In this document: positions 41,001-52,900 of the stretch, piece after piece
Layout of the letters: every line of letters begins with the position of its first letter
How positions within the stretch are numbered: the stretch's first letter is position 1
Source of the DNA: Mixophyes australis
Lineage: Eukaryota; Chordata; Amphibia; Anura; Limnodynastidae
Direction: 5' to 3'
Assembly (NCBI GenBank): GCA_036250195.1
Contig: JAVHZZ010000071.1
Span: forward strand, 257,501-321,500
Length of the DNA: 64,000 nt
The notes under the pieces: model-generated
What the model was told of the DNA's origin: nothing
Database searches by the model: none
The model's input: the letters and a program-made list of their open reading frames with translations, nothing else
Translations under genes and position numbers: made by a program

Positions 41001-43652
41001 ACTGTGGGTTGTAGTTACCCTTGGCTACTGCCTACGTTCAGTTTCATCATCTTTACCTATCACTGTAAGTTCCGTTCCTTTCCGGACAAGTACCGGTACA
41101 GAAATCGTTGTGGATCAGGGGACTTCTCTATCAACTGTTCCTTATTTATTCCAGTGGCAATGAGTGATATATCAGTCTTGACACCATCCACTCGGTGTCT
41201 CACTGGACTCGCTCCTGCACTTCCTACTCTACGGCCTCTGTAACTCTATTCCTGGGTTCTCCCCAGCCAGTGGACATCTCACAACCCTCTGTCTGCAGCC
41301 AAGTCTGTCCCAACAGTGAACACCGGACTTTCGGAGCAGACTCCGGGTTTTGCTGTACTGGCTGGAGGGGTTCCTAACAGTTAGCACTTCTGCCTCACAG
41401 CACTGGGGTCATGAGTTTGATTCCCAACCATGACCTTATCTGTGTGGAGTTTTTTATGTTCTCCCCGTGTTTGCGTGGGTTTCCGCCGGGTGCTCTGGTT
41501 TCCTCCCACACTCCATAAACATACTGGTAGGTTAATTGGCTGCTATTAAATTGCCCTTAGTCTCTCTTGGTCTGTGTGTGTATGTTAGGGAATTTAGATT
41601 GTAAGCTCCAATGGGGCAGGGACTGATGTGAGTGAGTTCTCTGTGCAGCGCTGTGGAATTAGTGGCGTTATATAAAGAAATAGATGATGATGATGATCAG
41701 GGGTGCCCATGAGTCCATGGGGACCCATGCCATCTGATATATACTGTATTATTGTCAGTCTTGATATTATTCTGTATGTTTTTGTATACCTGCATAAGTG
41801 TTGGAAATTTACTAATCTTTGATGTAATGTGTCACACCCGGTGATTTATATCTATCACGTTTATTCAGAAATAATTATTTTCTTTATGTTCTGTTTTGAA
41901 ATACCAATAAAAAAACTTGACTAAAAAATTATCATTCTTTTGTGGGCTATTTAGGATGACGTCCTGACTGATATTAAAATAAAAATTATAGAGGGAGAGG
42001 AAGAGACGTATGTGAGGGGTGATCAGCAGTGTAAGGAGGAGGAAATCCCTACAGATATCGGCACAGGTGAGTAATAAAATGTATTACAGTAAAGAGTCAT
42101 ATATTTTGTTTATTGAGTCATTATAAGAATTCCAATTATGACTGCATCTAAGCAATGTGCTTGATAATGCGCTTTTATAATTGTAATGAAGTGTTCGTCA
42201 ATTGCAAATTGAAATTAAACAGCTGAACAACTCGTTTATAGTTTGAAAATTTTGGGTATTGTAATCTGCAGCTCAATGTCCTTCCATACATTTATTTTAC
42301 TTTCAGCAGATGGATGTAAACGCAAGAATATCTTGGGGGAGCAACTGATTTTATCTACAGATTTTAAAATGGAAGATAACAACATTACTCAAGATTCTAC
42401 AGGAGAGAACCCAATTACCCTAAATATATATCCAATACTTTACAGTGCAGATAAATCATCTGAACTCTTAAATCATGATGAATGTAATCCTGATAACATA
42501 GATATTGTTACACATAGTACAGCTCATACAGATGATACATTATTTCCATGTTCTGTGGGTGGGAAAAGCTGTACAGTTAAATTATCTCTTCATAAACATC
42601 AGAAAAGTCACATAGCTGAGAACCCTTTTACATGTTCTGAGTGTGGGAAATGTTTTGCATATAAATCAAAGCTTGTCGAACATCAGAGAACTCACACAGG
42701 TGAGAAACCATTCCAATGTTCTGAGTGTGGGAAATGTTTTGTATATAAATCAAATCTTGTTGAACATCGGAGATCTCACACAGATGAGACACAATTTCCA
42801 TGTTCTGAGTGTGAGAAATGTTTTGTACAGAAATCAAAACTTATTAGACATCAGAGAACTCACACAGGTGAGAAACCGTTTCCATGTTCTGAATGTGGGA
42901 AATGTTTTACACAGAAATCAAAACTTGTTGAACATCAGAGAACTCACACAGGTGAGAAACTATTTCCGTGTTCTGAGTGTGGGAAATGTTTTGCACATAA
43001 ATCAAAACTTGTTGAACATCAGAGAACTCACACAGGCGATAAACCATTCCCATGTTCTGAGTGTGGGAAATGTTTTGTATACAAATCAAATCTTGTTGAA
43101 CATCAGAGAACTCACACAGATGAGAAACCATTTCCATGTTCTGAGTGTGAGAAATATTTTGCCGTAAAATCAAAACTTATTAGACATCAGAGAACTCACA
43201 CAGGTGAGAAACCATGTCCATGTTCTGAGTGTGGGAAATGTTTTTCACAGAAATCAAAACTTGTCAAACATCAGAGAATTCACACAGGTGAGAGACCATT
43301 TCCATGTTCTGAATGTGGGAAATGTTTTGCACAGAAATCAAAACACATTGAACATCAGAGAATTCACACAGGGGAAAAACCGTTTCCGTGTTCTGAGTGT
43401 GGGAAGGGTTTTGCACAGAAGTCAAACCTTGTCAAACATCACAGAACTCACACAGGTGAGAAACTATTTCCATGTTCTGAGTATGGAAAATGTTTTCCAT
43501 GGAACTCAAAACTTATCAAACATCAGAGAACCCATGCAGGTGAGAAAACATTCCCATGTTCTGAGTTTGGGAGATGTTTCGGATACAAATCAAATCCTTT
43601 TGAGCATCAGATAACTCACACAGATGACAAACCATATCCATGTTCTGAGTAA
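38067..43652 (+). CDS. KRAB-like C2H2 zinc-finger protein (frog type)
   Basis: Probable DNA-binding repressor. Coding exons with matching phases are 38067-38243 (DYTVVIKRF start, [15 protein letters not shown] end), 38323-38446 (KRAB-like [25 protein letters not shown]), 38564-38652, 38823-38922, 39008-39072, 41955-42066 and 42310-43652. Exons four and six (DDV...[15 protein letters not shown]), and exons three and five (DGSSN...PLYSQ), are duplicates. The last exon has a short acidic lead and then thirteen finger units. Ten (about 42630-43460) are canonical CX2CX12HX3H with TGEKP-type linkers. The first lacks its second Cys, and units twelve and thirteen have Tyr or Phe there. A fourteenth stops at CSE. 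Helix residues differ little between fingers. No exon with a start ATG upstream of 38067 was found, so the N-terminus is unresolved; the gene may start inside the KRAB exon or be dying. Confidence 0.8.
40370..40720 (+). pseudogene. L1/Tx1-like ORF1 remnant
   Basis: One frame reads [20 protein letters not shown], then a stop, then [10 protein letters not shown], a stop, and [11 protein letters not shown]. These are the coiled-coil end and the RNA-binding core typical of L1 ORF1 proteins. Three in-frame stops show that it is dead. Confidence 0.7.
40882..41040 (+). repeat. 70-bp tandem repeat, about 2.3 units
   Basis: Units begin GGCAACTGCCTAAGAACTGT and include CTCTCACCGGTACTG and GTAGTTACCC. 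The first two are about 80 percent alike and the third is cut after about 20 bp. Confidence 0.75.
41380..41698 (+). mobile_element. V-SINE-like tRNA-derived SINE
   Basis: Starts GTTAGCACTTCTGCCTCACA with a B-box-like GAGTTTGATTCCC. It continues with the conserved GTTCTCCCCGTGTTTGCGTG and TTTCCTCCCACACTCC segment, then TTGTAAGCTCCAATGGGGCA, and ends in (GAT)n. This is a nearly full-length copy of a repeat abundant in amphibians. Confidence 0.8.
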
Positions 43653-45020
43653 TGAAAATGGTTTACAAATAAATCAGGTCTTGAATATCACATAGGACAA
43701 AAGCAGGACTCTTAATATTGTTAAAACAGTTGATTTTATTAATGTAAATTAAACTAAGCATAATATATTTACATAGTTTATACACAAAATACGATCACTC
43801 ATGTGTGGAACTATTTTATCTACCAGATATCGTCCACACTGTACACAGTTAAAACAAGATTACCTTGATATATTGGGTACTGAGTAATATATAATTCTGG
43901 CAATGGGTTGGAGATATAATGTGGGATCTGAGACACTGTTACAGTATGTTTGTTTATACTCTCTAATTGAAGGTGTGAGTTCATATAATAATCCTGTAAT
44001 CTGTAATACTTTGCCATTGGGGATTGATTATGAATCTTGAAAAATGTGTCCCACGGTCTAAATGCAATATTGTGATGTCATTTTTGTAGAAAAGCTCTCA
44101 TTTATATGGTATGCCCATGGCTAAGTGGGTCAAGATGTGTCTACAGGGGTGCAAAACTTTGCTCCATCTTATGGGGATCTGAAATATAAAAGTTCAGTAG
44201 TATTGACTCTTTTCATTTCACCTTTGCAATAAGACTTGTTCAGAGTGATCCGGTTATAGTAAGTCAGACTAGTGCAGGGATTATTCTACAAGCCTGGTCA
44301 GTGATGGGCTCCATTTGTCACAGTGTCTCCCAGCCTCTGGCACTGCACAAGTGAAAATTTTTAATGAGTGATGTGCCAGGGTTAATAATGGTACAGTGAG
44401 CCCCCGCAGCCACATAACACTACCCAACCCCCTGTATCATGCAGATTCACTTCCTCTATACAGAAAATAACTAAGCAGAGGATAATCAGCCATCTTATGC
44501 CTGCCTAGTGAAGCCACTGACAGTACACATACCAGAGACAGCTTCTTACATTCTATAAATTCTAATTTCTCTTCCCTGCCATTGGGGGACACTGCGAGAC
44601 ATTGGGTATAGTAGTGGGCTCAGGAGTTCTTGTCACTTTAACTGTTAAATCTTTGGACTCCTCCCCTGCTATGCCCCTCCTCTCCAGAGAGATCCTTCGT
44701 TTTTTTAAGTGACTTAGAGTTCGGTCACTGGAGTATAGGCTCCTGCCTATACTTTGTCTAGCAGTAGGATTACATGTTTTTATTTTTTATTCTATTCAGG
44801 TGCAGCGAGGGATCCCAGGCAAGACCCAGCAGAGTGAGTAGGACTCAGCTCTGCTCACTCTGGATCCCAGCGCAGGTAAGTGAAGCCTAGCGCTCATTTC
44901 TACCAGCACCTCTGCCGGCATTTATTCTAAGGGGCCATTAGTTAGGTTTATTGGTCTAAGTGGAAGGTGAAAATATTCAGAAGGGACACAGAACGGTGTT
45001 TTAGTGCAACTTGTATGTGT
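43653..45020. other. 3' flank of the zinc-finger gene; no second gene seen
   Basis: The first 50 bp still read as a finger remnant (KWFTNKSGLEYH) beyond the stop. No further exon or repeat with clear ends was found. A stretch at 44550-44900, with CCATTGGGGGACACTGCG, may be part of an unidentified element. Confidence 0.4.
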
Positions 45021-46990
45021 CTAGCAGCAGCAGGGGAGTGAAGCTGTATCAGCCTCTCCCCCCCCCTGCCGCGATCTTCTTGCCGCAGGTCCCCGCTCTC
45101 TCATGTCGTCCTCATCCTCAACCTCTGATTCCTCTCCCCCTACAGTGTGTACTTCCTCCTCCTCACACATTATCAATTCGTCTCCGCTGGACTCCACAAC
45201 CACAGGTCCCTCTGTACTATCTGGAGGGCAGTGCTGTACTTGATTGAGGAATTGATAATTCATTTTTATGAACATCATTTTTTCAACGTTCTGAGGAAGC
45301 AACCTCCTTCGCCGCTCACTGACCAGGTTCCGCGCTGCACTAAAAACTCTTTCCGAGTACAGACTGGAGGGGGGTCAACTCAGGTAAAATAGAGGCAGTT
45401 TGTACAGGGGCTTCCAAACTGCCTTTTTTCCCTTCCAGTAACAATATGGACTGTCTGACATGTCTATTTGGATGGTGTCAGCAAAATAATCCTCCACCAT
45501 TTTTTCTATTGTGACAGCATCCAATGCAGCAACAGTAGACATGTCTACAATGGTTGGCAGGTCCTTCAGCCCGGCCCAGATGTTATCAGCATCCCCGCCA
45601 GCGGCTCTTTTAGGAAAACTGAGCTTTTTCCTCGCAGCCACAGATGTGGAAGAATATGAAGGTGGAGCTGTTGGCATGTCACGGTCCTCTTCAGAGGACA
45701 ATCTCCTGACCAGCAGGTCTTTGCACCGCTGCAGACTTGTGTCTGCCGGAAACAGAGACAAAACATACGCTTTAAACCGAGGAGCGAGAACGGTGGCCAG
45801 AATGTATTCCTCTGACTTTAAAATAGTGACCACCCGCGGATCCTGCCAAAGCGTACGAAGGGCTTCATCCACAAGAGCTACATGCTTGGTGGAATCGCAA
45901 TGGTTTACCAGCTCCTCCCTCACTTTCTCCAGCTGCTTCTGCAACAGCCTGATCAGGGGAATCACCTGACTCAAGCTGGCAGTGTCAGAACTGACTTCTT
46001 GTGTGGCAAGTTCAAACGGCTGGAGAACCTTGCACAACACGGAAATCAGTCTCCACTGCGCTTGACTCAGGCGCATCCCCACTCCTTTGCCTATGTCGTA
46101 GGTGGCGGTGTAGGCCTGAATGGCCTTTTGCTGCTCCTCCATCCTCTGCAGCATATAGAGGGTGGAGTTCCAGCGCGTCACAACCTCTTGTTTGAGGTGA
46201 TGGCAGGGCAGGTTCATGCTTTTTGGATGTTGCTCGAGTCTGCGGTAGGCACTGGCAGAATGCCGAAAGTGTCCAGCAATTTTGCGGGCCACCGCAAGCA
46301 TCTCCTGCACACCCCTGTCACTCTTGAGGTAATGCTGCACCACCAAATTAACGGTGTGGGCAAAACATGGGACATGCTGGAAATTGCCCATATGTAATAC
46401 CCGCACAATGTTACTGGCGTTGTCTGACACCACAAATCCCCTCGAGAGTCTAAGTGGGGTAAGCCACTCCGAGATTATTTCCCTCAGTTTTTCTAAGAGG
46501 TTGTGAGCGTTGTGCCTCTTACTAAAACCTGTGATACACAACGTTGCCTGCCTTGGCACGAGCAGCCGTTGTGGAGATGCTGCTACTGATGATGCTGCTA
46601 ATTTTTTAGAGGGGTGGGGAGGAGGAGGGCTTAGATCCTTGGGTGAAGCTGAACCACTAGTCATGAACACGGGCCAGGGCCTTAGCCGTTCCTTGCCACT
46701 CCGTGTCGTAAATGGCATTTTGGCAAGTTTACGTTTCTCCTCTGATGATTTGAATTTTCTTTTTTTACTAATTGTAGTGAACTTTTGCTTTTTGGATTTT
46801 ACATTCTACTAGGAGATTGGGCATCGCCCTTGGCAGACGACGTTGATGGCATTTCATCGTCTATGTCATGACTAGTGGCAGCAGCTTCAGCATTAGGAGG
46901 AAGTGGGTCTTGATCTTTCCCTACTTTTTCCTCCAAATTTTTGTACTCCATTATATGCAGCACAAGAGAGCGTACCCCTAAACCACACAC
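45021..46990 (-). pseudogene. hAT-type transposase gene, nearly complete, one in-frame TGA
   Basis: The main frame (46718-45375, 447 residues) carries SRGFVVSDNASNIVR and HVPCFAHTVNLVVQHYL, the catalytic-core blocks of ZBED-like hAT transposases. VVTRWNSTLYMLQR and EEYILATVLAPRFKA follow. It ends FYLS-TGA. The very next codons in the same frame read PPSSLYSERVFSAARNLVSE and then RLLPQNVEKMMFIKMN, the C-terminal dimerisation (hATC) region, and run to 45021 with an acidic tail. A single stop therefore separates the two halves. Upstream, 46990-46799 is open and probably encodes the region after the BED finger. The BED finger and the first catalytic Asp block are not visible, so an internal deletion is likely. 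The satellite array begins exactly at the upstream edge. Confidence 0.75.
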
Positions 46991-49900
46991 AGTTTTTTGG
47001 ACTGCTTAAACAGTGGATGTAGTAATATAGATTGCAGTTCCTATTTTTTGGGACTGCAGAAACAGTGAACGTAGTAATATAGATTGCAGTTCCTATTTTT
47101 TGGGACTGCAGAAACAGTGAACGTAGTAATATAGATTGCAGTTCCTATTTTTTTGGACTGCTTAAACAGTGAACGTAGTAATATAGATTGCAGTTCCTAC
47201 TTTTTTGGACTGCTTAAACAGTGAACGTAGTAATATAGATTGCAGTTCCTATTTTTTGGGACTGCAGAAACAGTGAACGTAGTAATATAGATTGCAGTTC
47301 CTATTTTTTTGGACTGCTTAAACAGTGAACGTAGTAATATAGATTGCAGTTCCTATTTTTTGGGACTGCAGAAACAGTGAACGTAGTAATATAGATTGCA
47401 GGTCCTATTTTTTTGGACTGCTTAAACAGTGAACGTAGTAATATAGATTGCAGTTCTTTTTTTTTTGGACTGCTTAAACAGTGAACGTAGTAATATAGAT
47501 TGCAGTTCTTTTTTTTTTGACTGCTTAAACAGTGAACGTAGTAATATAGATTGCAGTTCCTATTTTTTGGGACTGCAGAAACAGTGAAAGTAGTAATATA
47601 GATTGCAGTTCCTATTTTTTGGGACTGCAGAAACAGTGAACGTAGTAATATAGATTGCAGTTCCTATTTTTTGGACTGCTGAAACAGTGAATGTAGTAAT
47701 ATAGATTGCAGTTCCTATTTTTTGGGACTGCAGAAACAGTGAACGCAGTAATATAGATTGCAGTTCCTATTTTTTGGGACTGCAGAAACAGTGAACGTAG
47801 TAATATAGATTGCAGTTCCTATTTTTTGGACTGCTTCAACAGTGAAAGTAGTAATATAGATTGCAGTTCCTATTTTTTGGGACTGCAGAAACAGTGAACG
47901 TAGTAATATAGATTGCAGGTCCTATTTTTTTGGACTGCTTAAACAGTGAACGTAGTAATATAGATTGCAGTTCTTTTTTTTTTGGACTGCTTAAACAGTG
48001 AACGTAGTAATATAGATTGCAGTTCTTTTTTTTTTGACTGCTTAAACAGTGAACGTAGTAATATAGATTGCAGTTCCTATTTTTTGGGACTGCAGAAACA
48101 GTGAAAGTAGTAATATAGATTGCAGTTCCTATTTTTTGGGACTGCAGAAACAGTGAACGTAGTAATATAGATTGCAGTTCCTATTTTTTGGGACTGCAGA
48201 AACAGTGAACGTAGTAATATAGATTGCAGTTCCTATTTTTTGGGACTGCAGAAACAGTGAACGTAGTAATATAGATTGCAGTTCCTATTTTTTGGGACTG
48301 CAGAAACAGTGAACGTAGTAATATAGATTGCAGTTCCTATTTTTTTGGACTGCTTAAACAGTGAACGTAGTAATATAGATTGCAGTTCCTACTTTTTTGG
48401 ACTGCTTAAACAGTGAACGTAGTAATATAGATTGCAGTTCCTATTTTTTGGGACTGCAGAAACAGTGAACGTAGTAATATAGATTGCAGTTCCTATTTTT
48501 TTGGACTGCTTAAACAGTGAACGTAGTAATATAGATTGCAGTTCCTATTTTTTGGGACTGCAGAAACAGTGAACGTAGTAATATAGATTGCAGTTCCTAT
48601 TTTTTGGGACTGCAGAAACAGTGAACGTAGTAATATAGATTGCAGTTCCTATTTTTTTGGACTGCAGAAACAGTGAACGTAGTAATATAGATTGCAGTTC
48701 CTATTTTTTGGGACTGCAGAAACAGTGAAAGTAGTAATATAGATTGCAGTTCCTATTTTTTTGGACTGCAGAAACAGTGAACGTAGTAATATAGATTGCA
48801 GTTCCTATTTTTTGGGACTGCAGAAACAGTGAAAGTAGTAATATAGATTGCAGTTCCTATTTTTTGGGACTGCAGAAACAGTGAACGTAGTAATATAGAT
48901 TGCAGTTCCTATTTTTTTGGACTGCTTAAACAGTGAACGTAGTAATATAGATTGCAGTTCTTTTTTTTTTGGACTGCTTAAACAGTGAACGTAGTAATAT
49001 AGATTGCAGTTCCTATTTTTTGGGACTGCAGAAACAGTGAACGTAGTAATATAGATTGCAGTTCCTATTTTTTGGACTGTTTCAACAGTGAACGTAGTAA
49101 TATAGATTGCAGTTCCTATTTTTTGGACTGTTTCAACAGTGAAAGTAGTAATATAGATTGCAGTTCCTATTTTTTGGGACTGCAGAAACAGTGAAAGTAG
49201 TAATATAGATTGCAGTTCCTATTTTTTGGGACTGCAGAAACAGTGAACGTAGTAATATAGATTGCAGTTCCTATTTTTTGGACTGCTGAAACAGTGAATG
49301 TAGTAATATAGATTGCAGTTCCTATTTTTCTGGGACTGCAGAAACAGTGAACGTAGTAATATAGATTGCAGTTCCTATTTTTTGGGACTGCAGAAACAGT
49401 GAACGTAGTAATATAGATTGCAGTTCCTATTTTTTGGACTGCTTCAACAGTGAAAGTAGTAATATAGATTGCAGTTCCTATTTTTTGGGACTGCAGAAAC
49501 AGTGAACGTAGTAATATAGATTGCAGGTCCTATTTTTTTGGACTGCTTAAACAGTGAACGTAGTAATATAGATTGCAGTTCTTTTTTTTTTGGACTGCTT
49601 AAACAGTGAACGTAGTAATATAGATTGCAGTTCTTTTTTTTTTGACTGCTTAAACAGTGAACGTAGTAATATAGATTGCAGTTCCTATTTTTTGGGACTG
49701 CAGAAACAGTGAAAGTAGTAATATAGATTGCAGTTCCTATTTTTTGGGACTGCAGAAACAGTGAACGTAGTAATATAGATTGCAGTTCCTATTTTTTGGG
49801 ACTGCAGAAACAGTGAACGTAGTAATATAGATTGCAGTTCCTATTTTTTGGGACTGCAGAAACAGTGAACGTAGTAATATAGATTGCAGTTCCTATTTTT

Positions 49901-52900
49901 TGGGACTGCAGAAACAGTGAACGTAGTAATATAGATTGCAGTTCCTATTTTTTTGGACTGCATAAACAGTGAACGTAGTAATATAGATTGCAGTTCTTTT
50001 TTTTTTGGAATGCTTAAACAGTGAACGTAGTAATATAGATTGCAGTTCCTATTTTTTTGGACTGCACAAACAGTGAACATAGTAATATAGATTGCAGTTC
50101 CTATTTTTTGGACTGTTTCAACAGTGAAAGTAGTAATATAGATTGCAGTTCCTATTTTTTGGGACTGCAGAAACAGTGAAAGTAGTAATATAGATTGCAG
50201 TTCCTATTTTTTGGGACTGCAGAAACAGTGAACGTAGTAATATAGATTGCAGTTCCTATTTTTTGGACTGCTGAAACAGTGAATGTAGTAATATAGATTG
50301 CAGTTCCTATTTTTTTGGACTGCACAAACAGTGAACATAGTAATATAGATTGCAGTTCCTATTTTTTGGGACTGCAGAAACAGTGAACGTAGTAATATAG
50401 ATTGCAGTTCCTATTTTTTGGACTGCTGAAACAGTGAATGTAGTAATATAGATTGCAGTTCCTATTTTTTGGGACTGCAGAAACAGTGAACGTAGTAATA
50501 TAGATTGCAGTTCCTATTTTTTGGGACTGCAGAAACAGTGAATGTAGTAATATAGATTGCAGTTCCTATTTTTTGGACTGCTTCAACAGTGAAAGTGGTA
50601 ATATAGATTGCAGTTCCTATTTTTTGGGACTGCAGAAACAGTGAACGTAGTAATATAGATTGCAGTTCCTATTTTTTGGACTGCTTCAACAGTGAAAGTA
50701 GTAATATAGATTGCAGTTCCTATTTTTTTGGACTGCTTAAACAGTGAACGTAGTAATATAGATTGCAGTTCTTTTTTTTTGGGACTGCTTAAACAGTGAA
50801 CGTAGTAATATAGATTGCAGTTCCTATTTTTTGGGACTACAGAAACAGTGAACGAAGTAATATAGATTGCAGTTCCTATTTTTTGGGACTGCAGAAACAG
50901 TGAACGTAGTAATATAGATTGCAGTTCCTATTTTTTGGACTGCTTCAACAGTGAAAGTAGTAATATAGATTGCAGTTCCTATTTTTTGGGACTACAGAAA
51001 CAGTGAACGTAGTAATATAGATTGCAGTTCCTATTTTTTGGGACTGCAGAAACAGTGAAAGTAGTAATATAGATTGCAGTTCCTATTTTTTGGGACTGCA
51101 GAAACAGTGAACGTAGTAATATAGATTGCAGTTCCTATTTTTTGGGACTGCAGAAACAGTGAACGTAGTAATATAGATTGCAGTTCCTATTTTTTGGGAC
51201 TGCAGAAACAGTGAACGTAGTAATATAGATTGCAGTTCCTATTTTTTGGGACTGCAGAAACAGTGAACGTAGTAATATAGATTGCAGTTCCTATTTTTTG
51301 GACTGCTTCAACAGTGAAAGTAGTAATATAGATTGCAGTTCCTATTTTTTGGGACTGCAGAAACAGTGAACGTAGTAATATAGATTGCAGTTCCTATTTT
51401 TTTGGACTGCTTAAACAGTGAACGTAGTAATATAGATTGCAGTTCTTTTTTTTTTGGACTGCTTAAACAGTGAACGTAGTAATATAGATTGCAGTTCCTA
51501 TTTTTTGGGACTGCAGAAACAGTGAACGTAGTAATATAGATTGCAGTTCCTATTTTTTTGGACTGCATAAACAGTGAACGTAGTAATATAGATTGCAGTT
51601 CTTTTTTTTTTGGACTGCTTAAACAGTGAACGTAGTAATATAGATTGCAGTTCCTATTTTTTTGGACTGCACAAACAGTGAACATAGTAATATAGATTGC
51701 AGTTCCTATTTTTTGGACTGTTTCAACAGTGAAAGTAGTAATATAGATTGCAGTTCCTATTTTTTGGGACTGCAGAAACAGTGAAAGTAGTAATATAGAT
51801 TGCAGTTCCTATTTTTTGGGACTGCAGAAACAGTGAACGTAGTAATATAGATTGCAGTTCCTATTTTTTGGACTGCTGAAACAGTGAATGTAGTAATATA
51901 GATTGCAGTTCCTATTTTTTTGGACTGCACAAACAGTGAACATAGTAATATAGATTGCAGTTCCTATTTTTTGGGACTGCAGAAACAGTGAACGTAGTAA
52001 TATAGATTGCAGTTCCTATTTTTTGGACTGCTGAAACAGTGAATGTAGTAATATAGATTGCAGTTCCTATTTTTTGGGACTGCAGAAACAGTGAACGTAG
52101 TAATATAGATTGCAGTTCCTATTTTTTGGGACTGCAGAAACAGTGAATGTAGTAATATAGATTGCAGTTCCTATTTTTTGGACTGCTTCAACAGTGAAAG
52201 TGGTAATATAGATTGCAGTTCCTATTTTTTGGGACTGCAGAAACAGTGAACGTAGTAATATAGATTGCAGTTCCTATTTTTTGGACTGCTTCAACAGTGA
52301 AAGTAGTAATATAGATTGCAGTTCCTATTTTTTTGGACTGCTTAAACAGTGAACGTAGTAATATAGATTGCAGTTCTTTTTTTTTTGGACTGCTTAAACA
52401 GTGAACGTAGTAATATAGATTGCAGTTCCTATTTTTTGGGACTACAGAAACAGTGAACGAAGTAATATAGATTGCAGTTCCTATTTTTTGGGACTGCAGA
52501 AACAGTGAACGTAGTAATATAGATTGCAGTTCCTATTTTTTGGACTGCTTCAACAGTGAAAGTAGTAATATAGATTGCAGTTCCTATTTTTTGGGACTAC
52601 AGAAACAGTGAACGTAGTAATATAGATTGCAGTTCCTATTTTTTGGGACTACAGAAACAGTGAACGAAGTAATATAGATTGCAGTTCCTATTTTTTGGGA
52701 CTGCAGAAACAGTGAACGTAGTAATATAGATTGCAGTTCCTATTTTTTGGACTGCTTCAACAGTGAAAGTAGTAATATAGATTGCAGTTCCTATTTTTTG
52801 GGACTGCAGAAACAGTGAACGTAGTAATATAGATTGCAGTTCCTATTTTTTTGGACTGCTTAAACAGTGAACGTAGTAATATAGATTGCAGTTCCTATTT

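Larger units (their letters stand above)
39215..41930 (+). mobile_element. LINE/SINE insertion block inside the zinc-finger gene
   Basis: Intron sequence similar to that before exon 38823 stops near 39215 and resumes near 41930. Between these lie a GC-rich 5'-like part (39230-39640), an L1-type ORF1 remnant (40370-40720), a 70-bp tandem repeat (40882-41040), a possible LTR fragment, a V-SINE-like SINE, and an L1-like 3' tail ending ACCAATAAAAAAACTTGACT at about 41930. The LINE reads in the same direction as the gene. Confidence 0.6.

Noticed and set aside
43820..44017. Small minus-strand open frame after the zinc-finger gene
   Set aside because: Short, AT-rich, and no splice or promoter context.
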